64,000 nt of DNA from NCBI GenBank assembly GCA_000720995.1, contig JOEL01000055.1:1-64000 (forward strand). Direction: 5' to 3'. This document shows, in pieces, positions 51,732 through 61,487 of the stretch. A program made the translations under genes and the position numbers. The notes beneath the pieces were generated by a model. It did no database searches, had not been told where the DNA came from, and worked only from the letters and a program-made list of their open reading frames with translations. Position 1 is the stretch's first letter; every line of letters begins with the position of its first letter. The DNA is from Streptomyces celluloflavus (GTDB lineage Bacteria; Actinomycetota; Actinomycetes; Streptomycetales; Streptomycetaceae).

Positions 51732-54308
51732 GTGTTCCGCCTCGTACTGAAGACGGTCAAGGAGCGCAAGAGCGGCTTCGTGGGGGCGTTCGTGGCGCTC
51801 TTCGGGGCGTCCGTCCTGATCACCGCGTTCGGCGTCATCCTCCAGTCCGGTATCGGCTCCGGGGTCCCGGTGCAGCGCTACGGCGCCGCCGCGGTGGTCG
51901 TGGCGGGCAAGCAGGAGTTCTCGGTCACCGAGGGCCGGAACACCAAGACCAGGAGCCTGCCCGGCCCGGTCGGCGTGGCACGCTCCCTGGCCGGCACCAC
52001 GGCGTCGGTGCCCGGAGTGCGGCGGGCGGTGGCCGATCTGCGCTTCCCCACCGAACTGGTCGGCAAGGACGGCGAGATCCTCAAGGGCGACGACGACCGG
52101 CGGACCCTGGGCACGACCTGGGCCGGTTCCGTACTCGGCCCGTTCGCCCGGGTCGGCGGCCGCGGCGCGGAGCGGCCCGGTGAGGTCGTGCTGGAGAAGT
52201 CCCTCGCCGACCGGGCCGGTGTCGCCACCGGCGGCACGGTGCGGCTGGCGACGACCCGGGCGGCCGCCGAATTCAAGGTCGTCGGCGTGGTCGCCTACCA
52301 GGGGCCCGGCGGCACACTGCGCAGTCCGCCGGTGTTCTTCTCCGACGCGCAGGCCCGCGAGCTCTACGGCCGCGACGACCAGGTCTCGGCGATCGGCGTG
52401 CTCGCCACGAAGGGCACCGACCCCGGGGAACTCGCCGACCGGATCGGCAAGAAGCTCGGCGGGACCCCGGTGGACATCTACACCGGCGACGGGCGCAGCG
52501 GCGTGGAGAACCCGGACGTGGCCGCCGCGCGCGGCAGGCTCAAGGAGCTCGCGGGATCGCTGGGCGGCACGGTCATCTTGATCACGATGCTGGTGGTCAG
52601 CAGCACCCTGGCGCTGGGCGTGCACCAACGGCGCCGGGAACTGGCGCTGTTGCGGGCGGTCGGCGCGACGCCCCGGCAGATCCACAAGATGATCGCCGGT
52701 GAGGCGCTGGTGATCTCGCTGCCGGCGTCGATGCTGGGCTGTCTGCCAGGGGTGCCGGCGGCGGAGGTGCTGCGCGGCGCACTCTCCCTCATCGGCGTCG
52801 TACCGGGCGACTTCGCGTTCTCCTACGGTCCCGTCCCGATGCTCGCCGCGGTGGCCATCGGTGTGCTCACCGCGCAGGTCGCGGGGTTCGCGGTGGCCCG
52901 CAAGGTGGTGTCGATCCGGCCGGTGGAGGCGCTGAGCCGGTCAGGGACCGAGGAACCGACACTGGGCCGGGCCCGGATCGCCTTCGGGGTACTGCTGCTG
53001 GTGCTCGGGCTGGCCGCCTCGCTGCTGCCGCTCTTCTTCGGCAGCATCTTCGCCGTCGCGGGCGCGGGCAGCGGCGGCCTCGTCATGGTCATCGCCATCC
53101 TGATGCTGGCGCCGCCGGTGGTGGGCCGGGCGACCCGGCTGCTGGCGCGGCCCTTCCAGCGGCGGTTCGGCACGCTGGGCCGTCTGGCCGTCGCCAACAC
53201 CCGGGCCAACGCCCGCCGGCTGGCCGCCGGCATCGGGCCGCTGATCCTGGCGATCGGCTTCGCCTCCGTCCAGCTGTTCATCCCCACCACCACCTCCGAG
53301 GCGGCCGAGGAGCAGGCCGCGGCCGGGGTGATCGCCGACTACACGCTCAGCAGCGACGCCGGCGGTGTGCCGCCGGCCGCCACCGAGGACATCCGGCGGC
53401 TGCCGGGCGTCGAGGCGGCGGCCGGGACCGTACGGATCAAGCTGTTCGCCTCCCGCAAGCTGCTGGACTCCCCGGAAATCTTCGACTACGACGCGCAGGG
53501 CGTGACGCCGCGGAAGCTGGACAGGCTCCTCGATCTCCAGGTCGACAAGGGCGATCTGGCGGGCCTGGGCCAGGGCCCGGACACGGTCGCGCTCAGCGAC
53601 GGCGCGGCGAGCACCCTGGGGGCCGGGGTGGGGGACAGGGTGCGGCTGCACCTGCCCGACGGCGCCCGGCAGGAGGCGAGGGTCGTCGCCGTCTACCGGC
53701 GCGGACTGGGCTTCGGCGATGTCACGCTGCCGCACGAAGCGGTGATCGCGCACAGCTCCGCACGGCTGGACGACTCCGTCCTGGTACGGCTCGCGCCGGG
53801 CGCGGACAAGCAGCAGGTCGCCGGTGAACTGGCGGAGACCAGCAGGAAGTACCCGGGCCTGAAGGTCATGGACGAGGGCGGGCTGCCGGTCGCCGAACAG
53901 CGGACGGCGTCGGCCGGACTGTTCGGCAGCGCCCTGCCGCTGGTACTCGTCTTCGGCTACATCGCGGTCGCGGTCGCCAACACACTGGTGATGACGACAC
54001 TGGGGCGGACCCGGGAGTTCGCCCTGCTGCGGCTGGTCGGGGCGACGCCCGAGCAGGTGATGCGGATGATGCGCACCGAGACGCTGATGGTCATCCTGAT
54101 CGCCGTGGTGGCCGGCACCGTCGTCCCGCTGCTGCCCCTGATGACGGTGAGCCTGGGGCTGACGTCCTCGCCGGTGCCGTACATCCCGCCGCTGCTGTAC
54201 CTGGCCATCGTCGCGGCGACCTCGGCGCTGGCCGCGGCGGCGGTACTGCTGCCGACCAGGATGGCGCTGCGCACCCGCCCGGTGGACGCCATCGGTATGC
54301 GCGAATAG
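51732..54308 (+). CDS. FtsX-like ABC permease, module 2
   Basis: An 858-residue permease with the two-domain FtsX layout: an N-terminal helix (GFVGAFVALFGASVLITAFG), an external domain, central helices with LALLRAVGATPRQIHKM, a second external domain and C-terminal helices with EFALLRLVGATPEQVMRMMR. GTG 51732 is coupled to the ATPase gene. Expected to be controlled by the divergent two-component pair. Confidence 0.9.
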   Translation: MFRLVLKTVKERKSGFVGAFVALFGASVLITAFGVILQSGIGSGVPVQRYGAAAVVVAGKQEFSVTEGRNTKTRSLPGPVGVARSLAGTTASVPGVRRAVADLRFPTELVGKDGEILKGDDDRRTLGTTWAGSVLGPFARVGGRGAERPGEVVLEKSLADRAGVATGGTVRLATTRAAAEFKVVGVVAYQGPGGTLRSPPVFFSDAQARELYGRDDQVSAIGVLATKGTDPGELADRIGKKLGGTPVDIYTGDGRSGVENPDVAAARGRLKELAGSLGGTVILITMLVVSSTLALGVHQRRRELALLRAVGATPRQIHKMIAGEALVISLPASMLGCLPGVPAAEVLRGALSLIGVVPGDFAFSYGPVPMLAAVAIGVLTAQVAGFAVARKVVSIRPVEALSRSGTEEPTLGRARIAFGVLLLVLGLAASLLPLFFGSIFAVAGAGSGGLVMVIAILMLAPPVVGRATRLLARPFQRRFGTLGRLAVANTRANARRLAAGIGPLILAIGFASVQLFIPTTTSEAAEEQAAAGVIADYTLSSDAGGVPPAATEDIRRLPGVEAAAGTVRIKLFASRKLLDSPEIFDYDAQGVTPRKLDRLLDLQVDKGDLAGLGQGPDTVALSDGAASTLGAGVGDRVRLHLPDGARQEARVVAVYRRGLGFGDVTLPHEAVIAHSSARLDDSVLVRLAPGADKQQVAGELAETSRKYPGLKVMDEGGLPVAEQRTASAGLFGSALPLVLVFGYIAVAVANTLVMTTLGRTREFALLRLVGATPEQVMRMMRTETLMVILIAVVAGTVVPLLPLMTVSLGLTSSPVPYIPPLLYLAIVAATSALAAAAVLLPTRMALRTRPVDAIGMRE

Positions 54309-54363
54309 CGCTGCGCCGGACGGCGGACAACGGCGCGCACCACGGCCGGTGGCGCACATCACG

Positions 54364-54396
54364 GCCGACGGGCTCCGCGGGAGCGGGACCGTCGGC
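54364..54396 (+). terminator. Hairpin after the module 2 permease
   Basis: GCCGACGG (54364-54371) pairs with CCGTCGGC (54389-54396), and an inner GCTCC/GGAGC stem lies within, giving a bulged hairpin about 55 nt after the stop. Confidence 0.55.
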
Positions 54397-54551
54397 TGTC
54401 GCGCTGCCCCGGTCCTGCCCCGGCCCGACGGGCGCCCGGCGGCCGCGCAGGGCCCGGCACCGCGCCAACCGGCGCTATTTGCCTGCCACTTGATGTCTCT
54501 GGCTGTCTGAACTCCCGGTGCCAGCCTGCTTTCGCGGAAAGCGCTGGTCTC

Positions 54552-55136
54552 GTGGAAAACATTGTTCCTGTGGAAAGAACGGGACCAAGCGAAGTCCTGG
54601 GATCTGCGGAAGGCGTGGAAGGCGTGGAAGGCGCGGAAGACGCAGCGGCCGGGGAAAACACGGCCGGAAAACCTGCGGAAGTCACGGACGGAGCGGCCGG
54701 ACTGTCGCCCGTCCGGCAAAGGCTCCGGTTCCTCAACCGTTCCAGGACACGCGGGTCGGTCGGACTCACACCGTCTCGGTACGGCTCTCGGGCGCGCTGG
54801 AAGTCCCCGCGCTCCGGGCCGCGTCGGCCGCCGTCGTGCGCCGGCACCGGCTGCCGGGCGCCGTGCACCGCGAGGCGGAGGGCTGCTGTCGGCCGGAGTT
54901 CCGCCCGCCGGAGGAGAGCCTCGCCGCACTGCGCGCCGAACCGGTCCCGCCCGTCTGAACCGGACCCGCGTCCAGGCGGCCGGTGCGGGAATTGTCACCA
55001 ACCGACGAATATCCGCTGCGGGTAAGGCTGTTGATCGTCGGCGCGCGGACTACGTACCGGTCATCGTCGTGCACGAGATCGCCACCAACGACCGGTCGCT
55101 GACGCTGCTGACCGACGACGGATGTGCGCCAGGCGC
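54552..55136 (+). pseudogene. Decayed NRPS condensation-domain fragment
   Basis: Pieces in different frames, in the correct order for an NRPS condensation domain. An acidic linker-like stretch comes first, then the C1-like LSPVRQRLRFLNR (from 54702). After a shift comes THTVSVRLSGALEVPALRAA and VVRRHR, then a stop at 54958. Next is TDEYPLRVRLLIVGA, and after another shift YVPVIVVHEIATNDRSLTLL, in which HEIATND stands where the catalytic HHxxxDG should be. At least three frame breaks and no adenylation domain mean it is a relic. Reading based on family motifs from memory. Confidence 0.65.
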
Positions 55137-55141
55137 CGTTC

Positions 55142-56274
55142 GGCCCGGCGGAGGAAGGTGGCGCGCTCGACACCGGCCCGGACGGAGAGTGGGGCGGGCG
55201 CTTCGGGTCAGGCAGCCGGATCGGCCGGCCAGGGCGGCGGCGCGCGCTGCGTGGGCGGCCACGTCGGGAAGGCGACGGGCGGGAAGGCGTCGCACACCGA
55301 GGTCGGCAGCCGCACCGCGCCGGTTTCCTGGCCGTACCGGACGGTCTCCCGGAAGAGCGTCGGCGTCGCGTCCGGGCCGCCGCGCAACACCTCCCGCGCG
55401 GGCAGCGGCTCCCGGTGCCGGGCGGCCTCGTAGCGGAGAGGGGCCAGGAAGCCGAACGCGCACCCGGCGCCTGGCAGTTCGTGGTCCGCGGTCCGCGGTG
55501 GACAGTTCCCGCGCGGCCCGCAGCAGCGGTCACACCTGCGCGGAGCGGGTGCAGCCGAACCGGTCGCGGCCTTCGTCGGCTCCGGTGCCGGGACCTTCGG
55601 CGTGGGCCAGGTCGCACGGCTCGGCGGCGGTGCCCGGCGCGGGACGCAGCGTGGCCGCGCCGTCGACCTCGATGTGCCGGGCGAAGAGCCGGACCCCGGT
55701 GAGCCGGCCGTGCCCGACGACCGCCGGGCGGCGGTCCGCCCACGCCCGGCGAGATTCTCCGGCAGGAACGCCGGGCGTCGGCCCGCCGCCCCGGTCAGCG
55801 GCACATACAGTGCCGGCGGGTCGTGCGCAGGCAGCGGAGGCGCGGTGACCTGCACGGAAAGGGCCGGGACGGGGGAGTCGGCGGAGCCAGGGGGGAGCGG
55901 TGGTGCGCGTGTGGTCCGCCACCTATCCGGCGGCGTTTACCGGTGCGTTGCCCGGCATCCGAACTCCTCGGGTTCGCGGGCATTCCCCGTCAGCGGGACG
56001 GCGGCCGGTGAAAAGCCGCGGAAAAGCTGGCGAAAAGGGAGAGGAAAGAGAAGGGGCAAGGGAAGATGAGGGGGCCGGCGGCAGATCCGGTGGATGACCG
56101 GTGAAGCGGCACGGCAAGTGGACACGGCAAGTGAACACGGTGAGTGAAACAGCCGCGCAGTGAGCGGAGCCAGACCCGTGGCGCACGGAGCGGGCCGGAC
56201 GCGCGCCCTACCTGACGGCACACATCTGACAGCACACACGTAACGGAATTGAACCCGAACTCATTCTGGGGGCT
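55142..56274. other. Degenerate region, possibly further decayed genes
   Basis: No intact gene is convincing. On the minus strand several coding-like pieces lie in different frames in order: ALYVPLTGAAGRRPAFLPEN (~55800), VRLFARHIEVDGAATLRPAP (~55680), and LPAREVLRGGPDATPTLFRE (~55390). This suggests an eroded gene of unknown family. A purine-rich stretch at 56020-56070 precedes the DAHP synthase. Confidence 0.45.
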
Positions 56275-56277
56275 GTG

Positions 56278-57675
56278 ATGAAGGAACCCGCACAAGAGGG
56301 CCACATCGGTTCGACGCGGATCGCCCCGCCGCGCCCCGCGCCCCTGCCGGGCCCGGCCGGTGCGGTGGACGCCCCGCTCGCCACCGCCCAGCAGCCGCAG
56401 TGGCCCGACCCGGCCGAACGCGACGCCGTGGTGGCCGAGTTGAGAGCCGCGCCCCAGCTGGTCTTCGCCGAGGAGTGCGACCGGCTGCGGGAGCGGCTGG
56501 CGGCGGTGGCGCGCGGTGAGGCGTTCCTGCTCCAGGGCGGCGACTGTGCGGAGACCTTCGGACAGACCTCCGCCGACGCGATCAGCGGCAAGCTGCGCAC
56601 CCTGCTCCAGATGGCGGTGGTGCTCACGTACGCCGCGTCGATGCCGGTCGTCAAGGTCGGCCGGATGGCGGGCCAGTACGCCAAGCCCCGCTCCAGGCCG
56701 ACCGAGACCCGCGACGGTGTCACGCTGCCGGTCTACCGGGGCGACGCGGTCAACGGTCTGGAGTTCACCGCGGCCGCGCGCCGACCCGACCCGCGCCGGA
56801 TGCGCCGGATGTACGACGCGTCGACCACTACCCTCAACCTCGTCCGCGCCCTGACCCAGGGCGGCTTCGCCGATCTGCGCCAAGTGCACGCCTGGAACCG
56901 GGGGTTCGTCGCCGACTCGCCCGCCGCCGGGCGCTACGAGGAACTGGCCGACGGGATCGATCGCACCCTGCTGTTCATGCACGCCTGCGGGGTGGAGCCC
57001 AACGGTGTGCAGACCGCCGAGTTCTTCGTCAGCCACGAAGGGCTGCTGCTGGACTACGAGCGGGCGCTGACCCGTACGGACGAGCGGTCCGGGCTGCCGT
57101 ACGCGACCAGCGGCCACCTCGTCTGGGTCGGGGAGCGCACCCGCCGGCCGGACGGCGCGCATATCGACTTCCTCAGCCGGATCCGCAACCCCGTCGCCGT
57201 CAAGATCGGCCCGGACACCCGGCCGGACGACATCCTCGGCTACCTCGACCGGCTCGACCCGCACCGCGAGCCCGGCCGGCTCACGTTCGTGGCGCGGATG
57301 GGCGCCGAGCGGGTACGCGACCGGCTGCCGGCCCTGGTGACGAAGGCGGTCGAGGCCGGCGCGCGGGCCGCCTGGGTCTGCGACCCGATGCACGGCAACA
57401 CCTACCAGACGCCCAGCGGCCACAAGACCCGCCGCTTCGACGTCATCCTCGACGAGGTCCAGGGTTTCTTCGAGGTCCACCAGCAATTGGGCACGCACGC
57501 CGGCGGCATCCATGTGGAGTTCACCGGCAACGACGTGACCGAATGCGTCGGCGGCGGCAGCGCCGTGGGCGTCGAGGACCTGCCCCGCCGGTACGAGACC
57601 GCCTGCGACCCCCGGCTCAACCACAGTCAGTCCCTCGACCTCGCGTTCCGGGTCGCCGAGATGCTCGGCGGCTGA
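56278..57675 (+). CDS. Class II (AroA-II) 3-deoxy-7-phosphoheptulonate synthase
   Basis: A 465-residue plant-type DAHP synthase, first step of the shikimate pathway (phosphoenolpyruvate plus erythrose 4-phosphate). The metal-binding Cys90 in LLQGGDCAETF, KVGRMAGQYAKPRSRPTETR, WVCDPMHGNTYQTPSGHKTR and HVEFTGNDVTECVGGG are conserved. Its N-terminal ~35 residues are Pro-rich and it departs in many places from the usual housekeeping Streptomyces sequence as I recall it. With the NRPS relic next door it may be an extra copy feeding aromatic specialised metabolism. ATG 56278 or the adjacent GTG 56275 can start it. Confidence 0.92.
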   Translation: MKEPAQEGHIGSTRIAPPRPAPLPGPAGAVDAPLATAQQPQWPDPAERDAVVAELRAAPQLVFAEECDRLRERLAAVARGEAFLLQGGDCAETFGQTSADAISGKLRTLLQMAVVLTYAASMPVVKVGRMAGQYAKPRSRPTETRDGVTLPVYRGDAVNGLEFTAAARRPDPRRMRRMYDASTTTLNLVRALTQGGFADLRQVHAWNRGFVADSPAAGRYEELADGIDRTLLFMHACGVEPNGVQTAEFFVSHEGLLLDYERALTRTDERSGLPYATSGHLVWVGERTRRPDGAHIDFLSRIRNPVAVKIGPDTRPDDILGYLDRLDPHREPGRLTFVARMGAERVRDRLPALVTKAVEAGARAAWVCDPMHGNTYQTPSGHKTRRFDVILDEVQGFFEVHQQLGTHAGGIHVEFTGNDVTECVGGGSAVGVEDLPRRYETACDPRLNHSQSLDLAFRVAEMLGG

Positions 57676-57774
57676 CGGCACCGGACCGCTCGCGGAATGC
57701 GGAATGTGGATACGGACCGCTCCGCGAAAGCCCGACCGGCTGTGGAGACCGCGGCTGGACTCGACGGCGCGCGC

Positions 57775-57822
57775 GAACACTTCGGGCGCCCCCTCATCCC
57801 GAGGCGGGCGCCCGAAGTGTTC
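57775..57822. terminator. Strong bidirectional terminator
   Basis: A perfect 17-bp stem: GAACACTTCGGGCGCCC (57775-57791) against GGGCGCCCGAAGTGTTC (57806-57822), with a 14-nt loop, between the convergent DAHP synthase and acyltransferase genes. Confidence 0.9.
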
Positions 57823-57854
57823 TCCCCCTTCTCTCCTGCCCCGTCCCGCTCCCC

Positions 57855-59084
57855 TCAGAGCAGGTAGAGGGCGAAGGCGGAGAAGCCGACGGCCAGCCCC
57901 CCTGCGAGTATTCGGGTGGTGCGGGTCACTCCCGTCCAGGGCAACTCGAACCTCCGGGTCACCTGGGCGATCAGGATGAGAATCGCGGCGAAGAGCGGCA
58001 GCCACGGCAACCGGGTCAGCATCCAGGCGGCGAAGTCCGGCGACGTGGTCAGACCGTGCACCGCACCCAGGTACGACGCCGGGAGGGCGGCCGCGACCAT
58101 CGCGGTCTGGTGCCAGCAGAGGATCGTCATCGCCGAGGCGTTGACGGCCGTGACCGGCGCCCACAGCACGGGCCGTTCGAGCAGCGCGGCGATCCGGTCC
58201 CGCAGCAGGATCGCGGCGCCGGACTGCGCGGCGGCCAGGGCGATGACCAGCAGCGACGGCGGATGCGAGTTGGTCCGGTCCTGACCGGGGACACCGACCA
58301 TGCTCGCCGGATAGTGGAAGACCAGCAGCAGGACCGCGAACAGCGCCGCACCGCCGAGGAGAAGCAGCCAGGCACCGCGCCGGCCGAGCCGCTTCTCGCC
58401 CCAGGAGACACCGAGCTGGTACGCGAACATCCAGCCGGGGAAGAGGCTGATCAGTCCGACCCAGTACGGAATCGAGTCTGCGAACGGGCCGTAGCGCAGG
58501 AAGTCGACGATCGCGATCGTCGCCACCAGCGGCGCCGCGGCCCAGGCCCCGAGCCGCCGGTTGGCGGCCATGCAGTACGGCGTCAGCACCGTCACGACGG
58601 CGTACACGCACACGAACCACAGCGGCTGGACGACCAGCGTCGCCGCCGTGTGGATCGTCGTCTCGGGCACCCCGGCCACGTACAGCAGCGGGGCCAGCAG
58701 GGCCCAGACGGCGGTGACCCCGACGGCGGGCCGCAGCAGGCGGGCCAGCCGGCCGCGTACCCAGCGGCCCGTCGGCTCGCCCCGCTCGGCGGCGCGCCGG
58801 AAGGACTGCACGGAGGCATAGCCGCCGACCAGGAAGAAGATGCCCAGCATCTGGAGCACCCAGGTGATGGGCGCGAGGGGAGCGAACGTCGACAGCGGGC
58901 TGGCGTTGTGCAGCGAGGTGTCGGGATCGCGGACGAAGCCGCCGATGAGCCAGTGGCCGGTCGGCACGGCGAGCAGCGCCAGCGCCCGCAGCCCGTCAAT
59001 GGCGCGGTCCCGCTGAACCGGGGTACGGCTCCCGATCGTGCTGAGCTGAAGGGTTCGCGGACGAGTCCGCTCGTCCAGGCTCAT
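57855..59084 (-). CDS. Acyltransferase 3 family membrane protein
   Basis: A 409-residue integral membrane protein with about ten helices. RAIDGLRALALLAVPTGHW contains the R/H signature of acyltransferase 3 (OafA-like) enzymes that acylate extracellular sugars or lipids, and GIFFLVGGYASVQSFRRAAE follows the usual order. A second His in MTILCWHQTAMVAAALP lies late in the protein. ATG 59084 has only a weak GGAA site; an in-frame ATG at 59147 is possible. The acceptor is unknown. Confidence 0.82.
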   Translation of the reverse strand: MSLDERTRPRTLQLSTIGSRTPVQRDRAIDGLRALALLAVPTGHWLIGGFVRDPDTSLHNASPLSTFAPLAPITWVLQMLGIFFLVGGYASVQSFRRAAERGEPTGRWVRGRLARLLRPAVGVTAVWALLAPLLYVAGVPETTIHTAATLVVQPLWFVCVYAVVTVLTPYCMAANRRLGAWAAAPLVATIAIVDFLRYGPFADSIPYWVGLISLFPGWMFAYQLGVSWGEKRLGRRGAWLLLLGGAALFAVLLLVFHYPASMVGVPGQDRTNSHPPSLLVIALAAAQSGAAILLRDRIAALLERPVLWAPVTAVNASAMTILCWHQTAMVAAALPASYLGAVHGLTTSPDFAAWMLTRLPWLPLFAAILILIAQVTRRFELPWTGVTRTTRILAGGLAVGFSAFALYLL

Positions 59085-59484
59085 GCTTTCGCATTCCGTG
59101 TCAGACGCGGCATGGCTGCGTTCCTCTTCTCCCTCAGGGCCGGGCATTTGACCGTTCGTGTGAACGCTTCAATGCTCGTCCGAGAGCCGAAAAGAAGCAG
59201 TGAGGCCAGCGCCCCAACCGAGGTGGTGCGGACTGCACTTCACCCCCGGGGGCCGCCTGCCCCCGGACCCCCCAGCCAGCCCTACCCCCGGCCTCCCGTT
59301 CACCCCCGCCGCGATGTCCGCCGGGCCCCGTCCCGAGGCGCGCCGAACCAGGGCACTGCGGAGCGTGAGGTCGAAGGACGGGACGGGAGTGCCCCCCTTT
59401 CCCGCGTCAACTCGCCTGTTCGACCGACCCAGTTGCCGCCTTCCCCCCCCGCCGGTCATGGGCGGCGGCGGGGGGAAATCGGTG
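59085..59484. other. Intergenic region upstream of the acyltransferase
   Basis: About 400 bases holding C-rich tracts (59240-59310) and the hairpin at 59441-59477. The acyltransferase promoter must be in the left part, but no clear -35/-10 pair is seen. Confidence 0.4.
59441..59477 (-). terminator. Hairpin terminator after the SGNH hydrolase gene
   Basis: TTCCCCCCCCGCCG (59441-59454) can pair with CGGCGGGGGGAA (59466-59477) with two bulged cytosines, a few bases past the stop codon on the minus strand. Confidence 0.6.
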
Positions 59485-60669
59485 TCAGGCGCTGTTGTCC
59501 GTGAAAGGTCCGGTAGCGGTGAAGGCCAGCTCAGCGAAGCGGGTGCCGATGCGGCGGTGCGTGGCGGCGTCCGGGTGGAGCTCGTCGGGCAGGGGCAGCT
59601 CGGCGGAGTCGGCCGCACCGTAGAGGGCGCGGCCGTCGAGGAGGTGCAGGTTCGGGTCCTCGGCCGCCCGCTGCGCCACGATCCGGGCCAGCTCGTCCCG
59701 GATGACGTTCAGCGTCAGCTTCCCGCTCGCGCGCTCCGCCGGATCGCCCGCGGCCCGGAACCGCAGCTGCCCGGTGCCGAGGGTGGCGAAGTCCGGGGCG
59801 GTGGGGCCGGGGGTGTCCTCGTGGATGGGGCAGAAAATGGGCGAGACGACCAGCAGCGGTGTGGTGGGGTGGCCGTCGCGGATCGTGTCGAGGAAGCCGT
59901 GGACGGCGGGGGTGAAGGCGCGCAGGCGCATCAGATCGGCGTTGACCAGATTGATGCCCATCTTGACGCTGATCAGGTCGGCGGGGGTGTCGCGCAGGGC
60001 ACGCGCGGTGAACGGGTCGAGCAGGGCGCTGCCGCCCAGACCCAGGTTGATCAGTTCCACACCGCCGAGGGAAGCGGCGAGCGCGGGCCAGATGGCGGTG
60101 GGGCTGGCGGCGTCGGAGCCGTGGCTGATCGAACTCCCGTGGTGCAGCCAGACTCTGCGGCCCCGGTCCGGCGCGGGCTCGACGGGGGCGTCGGTGCGCA
60201 GGGCGACGAGTTCGGTGGTCTCGTTGTACGGCAGCCAGATCTCGACGTCCTTGTCGCCGTCGGGCAGCTCGGTGAAGCGGAGGGTGCCGGGCGGGCCGGG
60301 CCGGCTCTCGGCGGTCCAGGTGGCCATGTCGATGGCCAGGGTGTTGCCACCGGTCACAGTGGCCTGGCCGGTCAGGCGGCCGTCGACGAGCAGGTCGTAT
60401 ATACCCTCCGGACGGGGCGGCGCGCCCACGTAGACCTGCTTGGTGGGCACCGTGTCCAGCTCGATGGCGGTGGCCCGGGTCCGGAAGACCAGCCGGACAC
60501 CGGAGGGCTGGGACTCCGACCTGGCGAGCTGCTCGTCGGAGCACTGGGCACGGGCGCGGGCGGGCAGCCGGTGCGGCAGGACGCCATGTGCGGTGTGTTC
60601 CAGTTCGAGGGCGCCGCGCAGGATGTCCGTGGTGATGGGCGTGGTGATCCAGTTGTGCTCGGTGTTCAT
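59485..60669 (-). CDS. SGNH/GDSL hydrolase family protein
   Basis: A 394-residue protein. An N-terminal beta-rich domain (~1-180: GVRLVFRTRATAIELDTVPT, WLPYNETTELVALRTDAPV) precedes a GDSL-type hydrolase domain with the nucleophile in LHHGSSISHGSDA and later PDELHPDAATHRRIGTRFAE, which provides the catalytic Asp/His. No signal peptide is seen, so it is probably cytoplasmic; carbohydrate esterase activity is a reasonable guess. ATG 60669 is the start of the conserved sequence. It is on the same strand as, and downstream of, the TetR gene. Confidence 0.85.
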   Translation of the reverse strand: MNTEHNWITTPITTDILRGALELEHTAHGVLPHRLPARARAQCSDEQLARSESQPSGVRLVFRTRATAIELDTVPTKQVYVGAPPRPEGIYDLLVDGRLTGQATVTGGNTLAIDMATWTAESRPGPPGTLRFTELPDGDKDVEIWLPYNETTELVALRTDAPVEPAPDRGRRVWLHHGSSISHGSDAASPTAIWPALAASLGGVELINLGLGGSALLDPFTARALRDTPADLISVKMGINLVNADLMRLRAFTPAVHGFLDTIRDGHPTTPLLVVSPIFCPIHEDTPGPTAPDFATLGTGQLRFRAAGDPAERASGKLTLNVIRDELARIVAQRAAEDPNLHLLDGRALYGAADSAELPLPDELHPDAATHRRIGTRFAELAFTATGPFTDNSA

Positions 60670-60736
60670 TGTTCTCACCTGTCGATCAAGATGCTCGAAG
60701 TGCGCTGGAGTGCGGGCGCGTTGGTGCGCGATGCGC

Positions 60737-60789
60737 CGATGTGGTGGTGCTCCGGTGTGGTGGTGCGTCGATGTGGTGGTGCTCCGGTG
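60737..60789. repeat. Short GTGGTG repeat before the SGNH hydrolase
   Basis: The 21-bp sequence CGATGTGGTGGTGCTCCGGT(G) occurs twice, at 60737-60757 and 60769-60789, in the spacer between the two left-facing genes. Confidence 0.6.
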
Positions 60790-60814
60790 CGCGAGGCGCT
60801 GCCGCACCGATGTG

Positions 60815-61432
60815 TCATGGCCGTGTGTCGGCGGCCTGCGGATGCCGCGTCGGCGGGGTTCCGGGCGCGGGCCAGTTCCGCAGCAGGGCGTCGAGCGCGT
60901 CCAGGACCCGCGACCAGGTTTCCTGGGTGTCGGGGGCGCTGTGGCTGAACCCGCCGCCCATCTCCAGGCTGATGTAGCCGTGGAAGACGCTGCCCAGCAG
61001 CCGGACGGCGTGCGTCTGGTCCGGTTCCGGCAGGTCGTAGCCACGCAGGATCGCCCGCGCCATCTGCGCATGCCTGACCCCGGCGCTCGCCGCCGCCGTC
61101 CGCGGGTCGAGCCGGAGCTGGATGGCGGCATAGCGGCCGGGGTGCTCCCGGGCGTAGTCGCGATAGACATCCGCGAAGGCGGCCAGGGCGTCCTTCCCGG
61201 CGCGCCCGGCCACGGCAGCGGCGATCCGGTCGGCGAGCTCCTCCAGTGCGAGCAGGGTGATCCTGGTCTTGAGGTCCTGGGAGTTCTTGAGGTGCGAGTA
61301 CAGACTCGCGACCTTGACATCGAACCGCCTGGCCAGCGCCGAGGCGGTCACCTGACCGAAGCCGACTTCATCGGCCAGTTCCGCCCCCGCCCGAACCAGG
61401 CGTTCCGTGGTCAGTCCTACGCGCGCGGCCAT
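60815..61432 (-). CDS. TetR family regulator with WHG-type C-terminal domain
   Basis: A 205-residue repressor. DNA-binding domain: RLVRAGAELADEVGFGQVTA, then LARRFDVKVASLYSHLKNSQ. The C-terminal domain contains LLGSVFHGYISLEMGGGFSH, characteristic of the WHG (TetR_C_33-like) group. It is upstream of the SGNH hydrolase on the same strand and probably autoregulated through the inverted repeat at 61469-61487. Confidence 0.9.
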   Translation of the reverse strand: MAARVGLTTERLVRAGAELADEVGFGQVTASALARRFDVKVASLYSHLKNSQDLKTRITLLALEELADRIAAAVAGRAGKDALAAFADVYRDYAREHPGRYAAIQLRLDPRTAAASAGVRHAQMARAILRGYDLPEPDQTHAVRLLGSVFHGYISLEMGGGFSHSAPDTQETWSRVLDALDALLRNWPAPGTPPTRHPQAADTRP

Positions 61433-61468
61433 AGCCGTCCCTTCATCTGCCTGAACGCAGTATGCGTA

Positions 61469-61487
61469 TGCCTAAACCTCTTAGGCA
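61469..61487 (-). promoter_or_regulatory. TetR-type operator in its own promoter
   Basis: TGCCTAA (61469-61475) and TTAGGCA (61481-61487) form a perfect 7+5+7 inverted repeat. It overlaps a possible promoter on the minus strand (TTGCCT, 18 nt, CATACT). Confidence 0.75.

Noticed and set aside
54552-55025. An intact 157-residue protein in the NRPS relic
   Set aside because: Only its middle matches a condensation-domain start, after which the match moves to another frame; the remainder is Arg/Pro/Ser shadow sequence.
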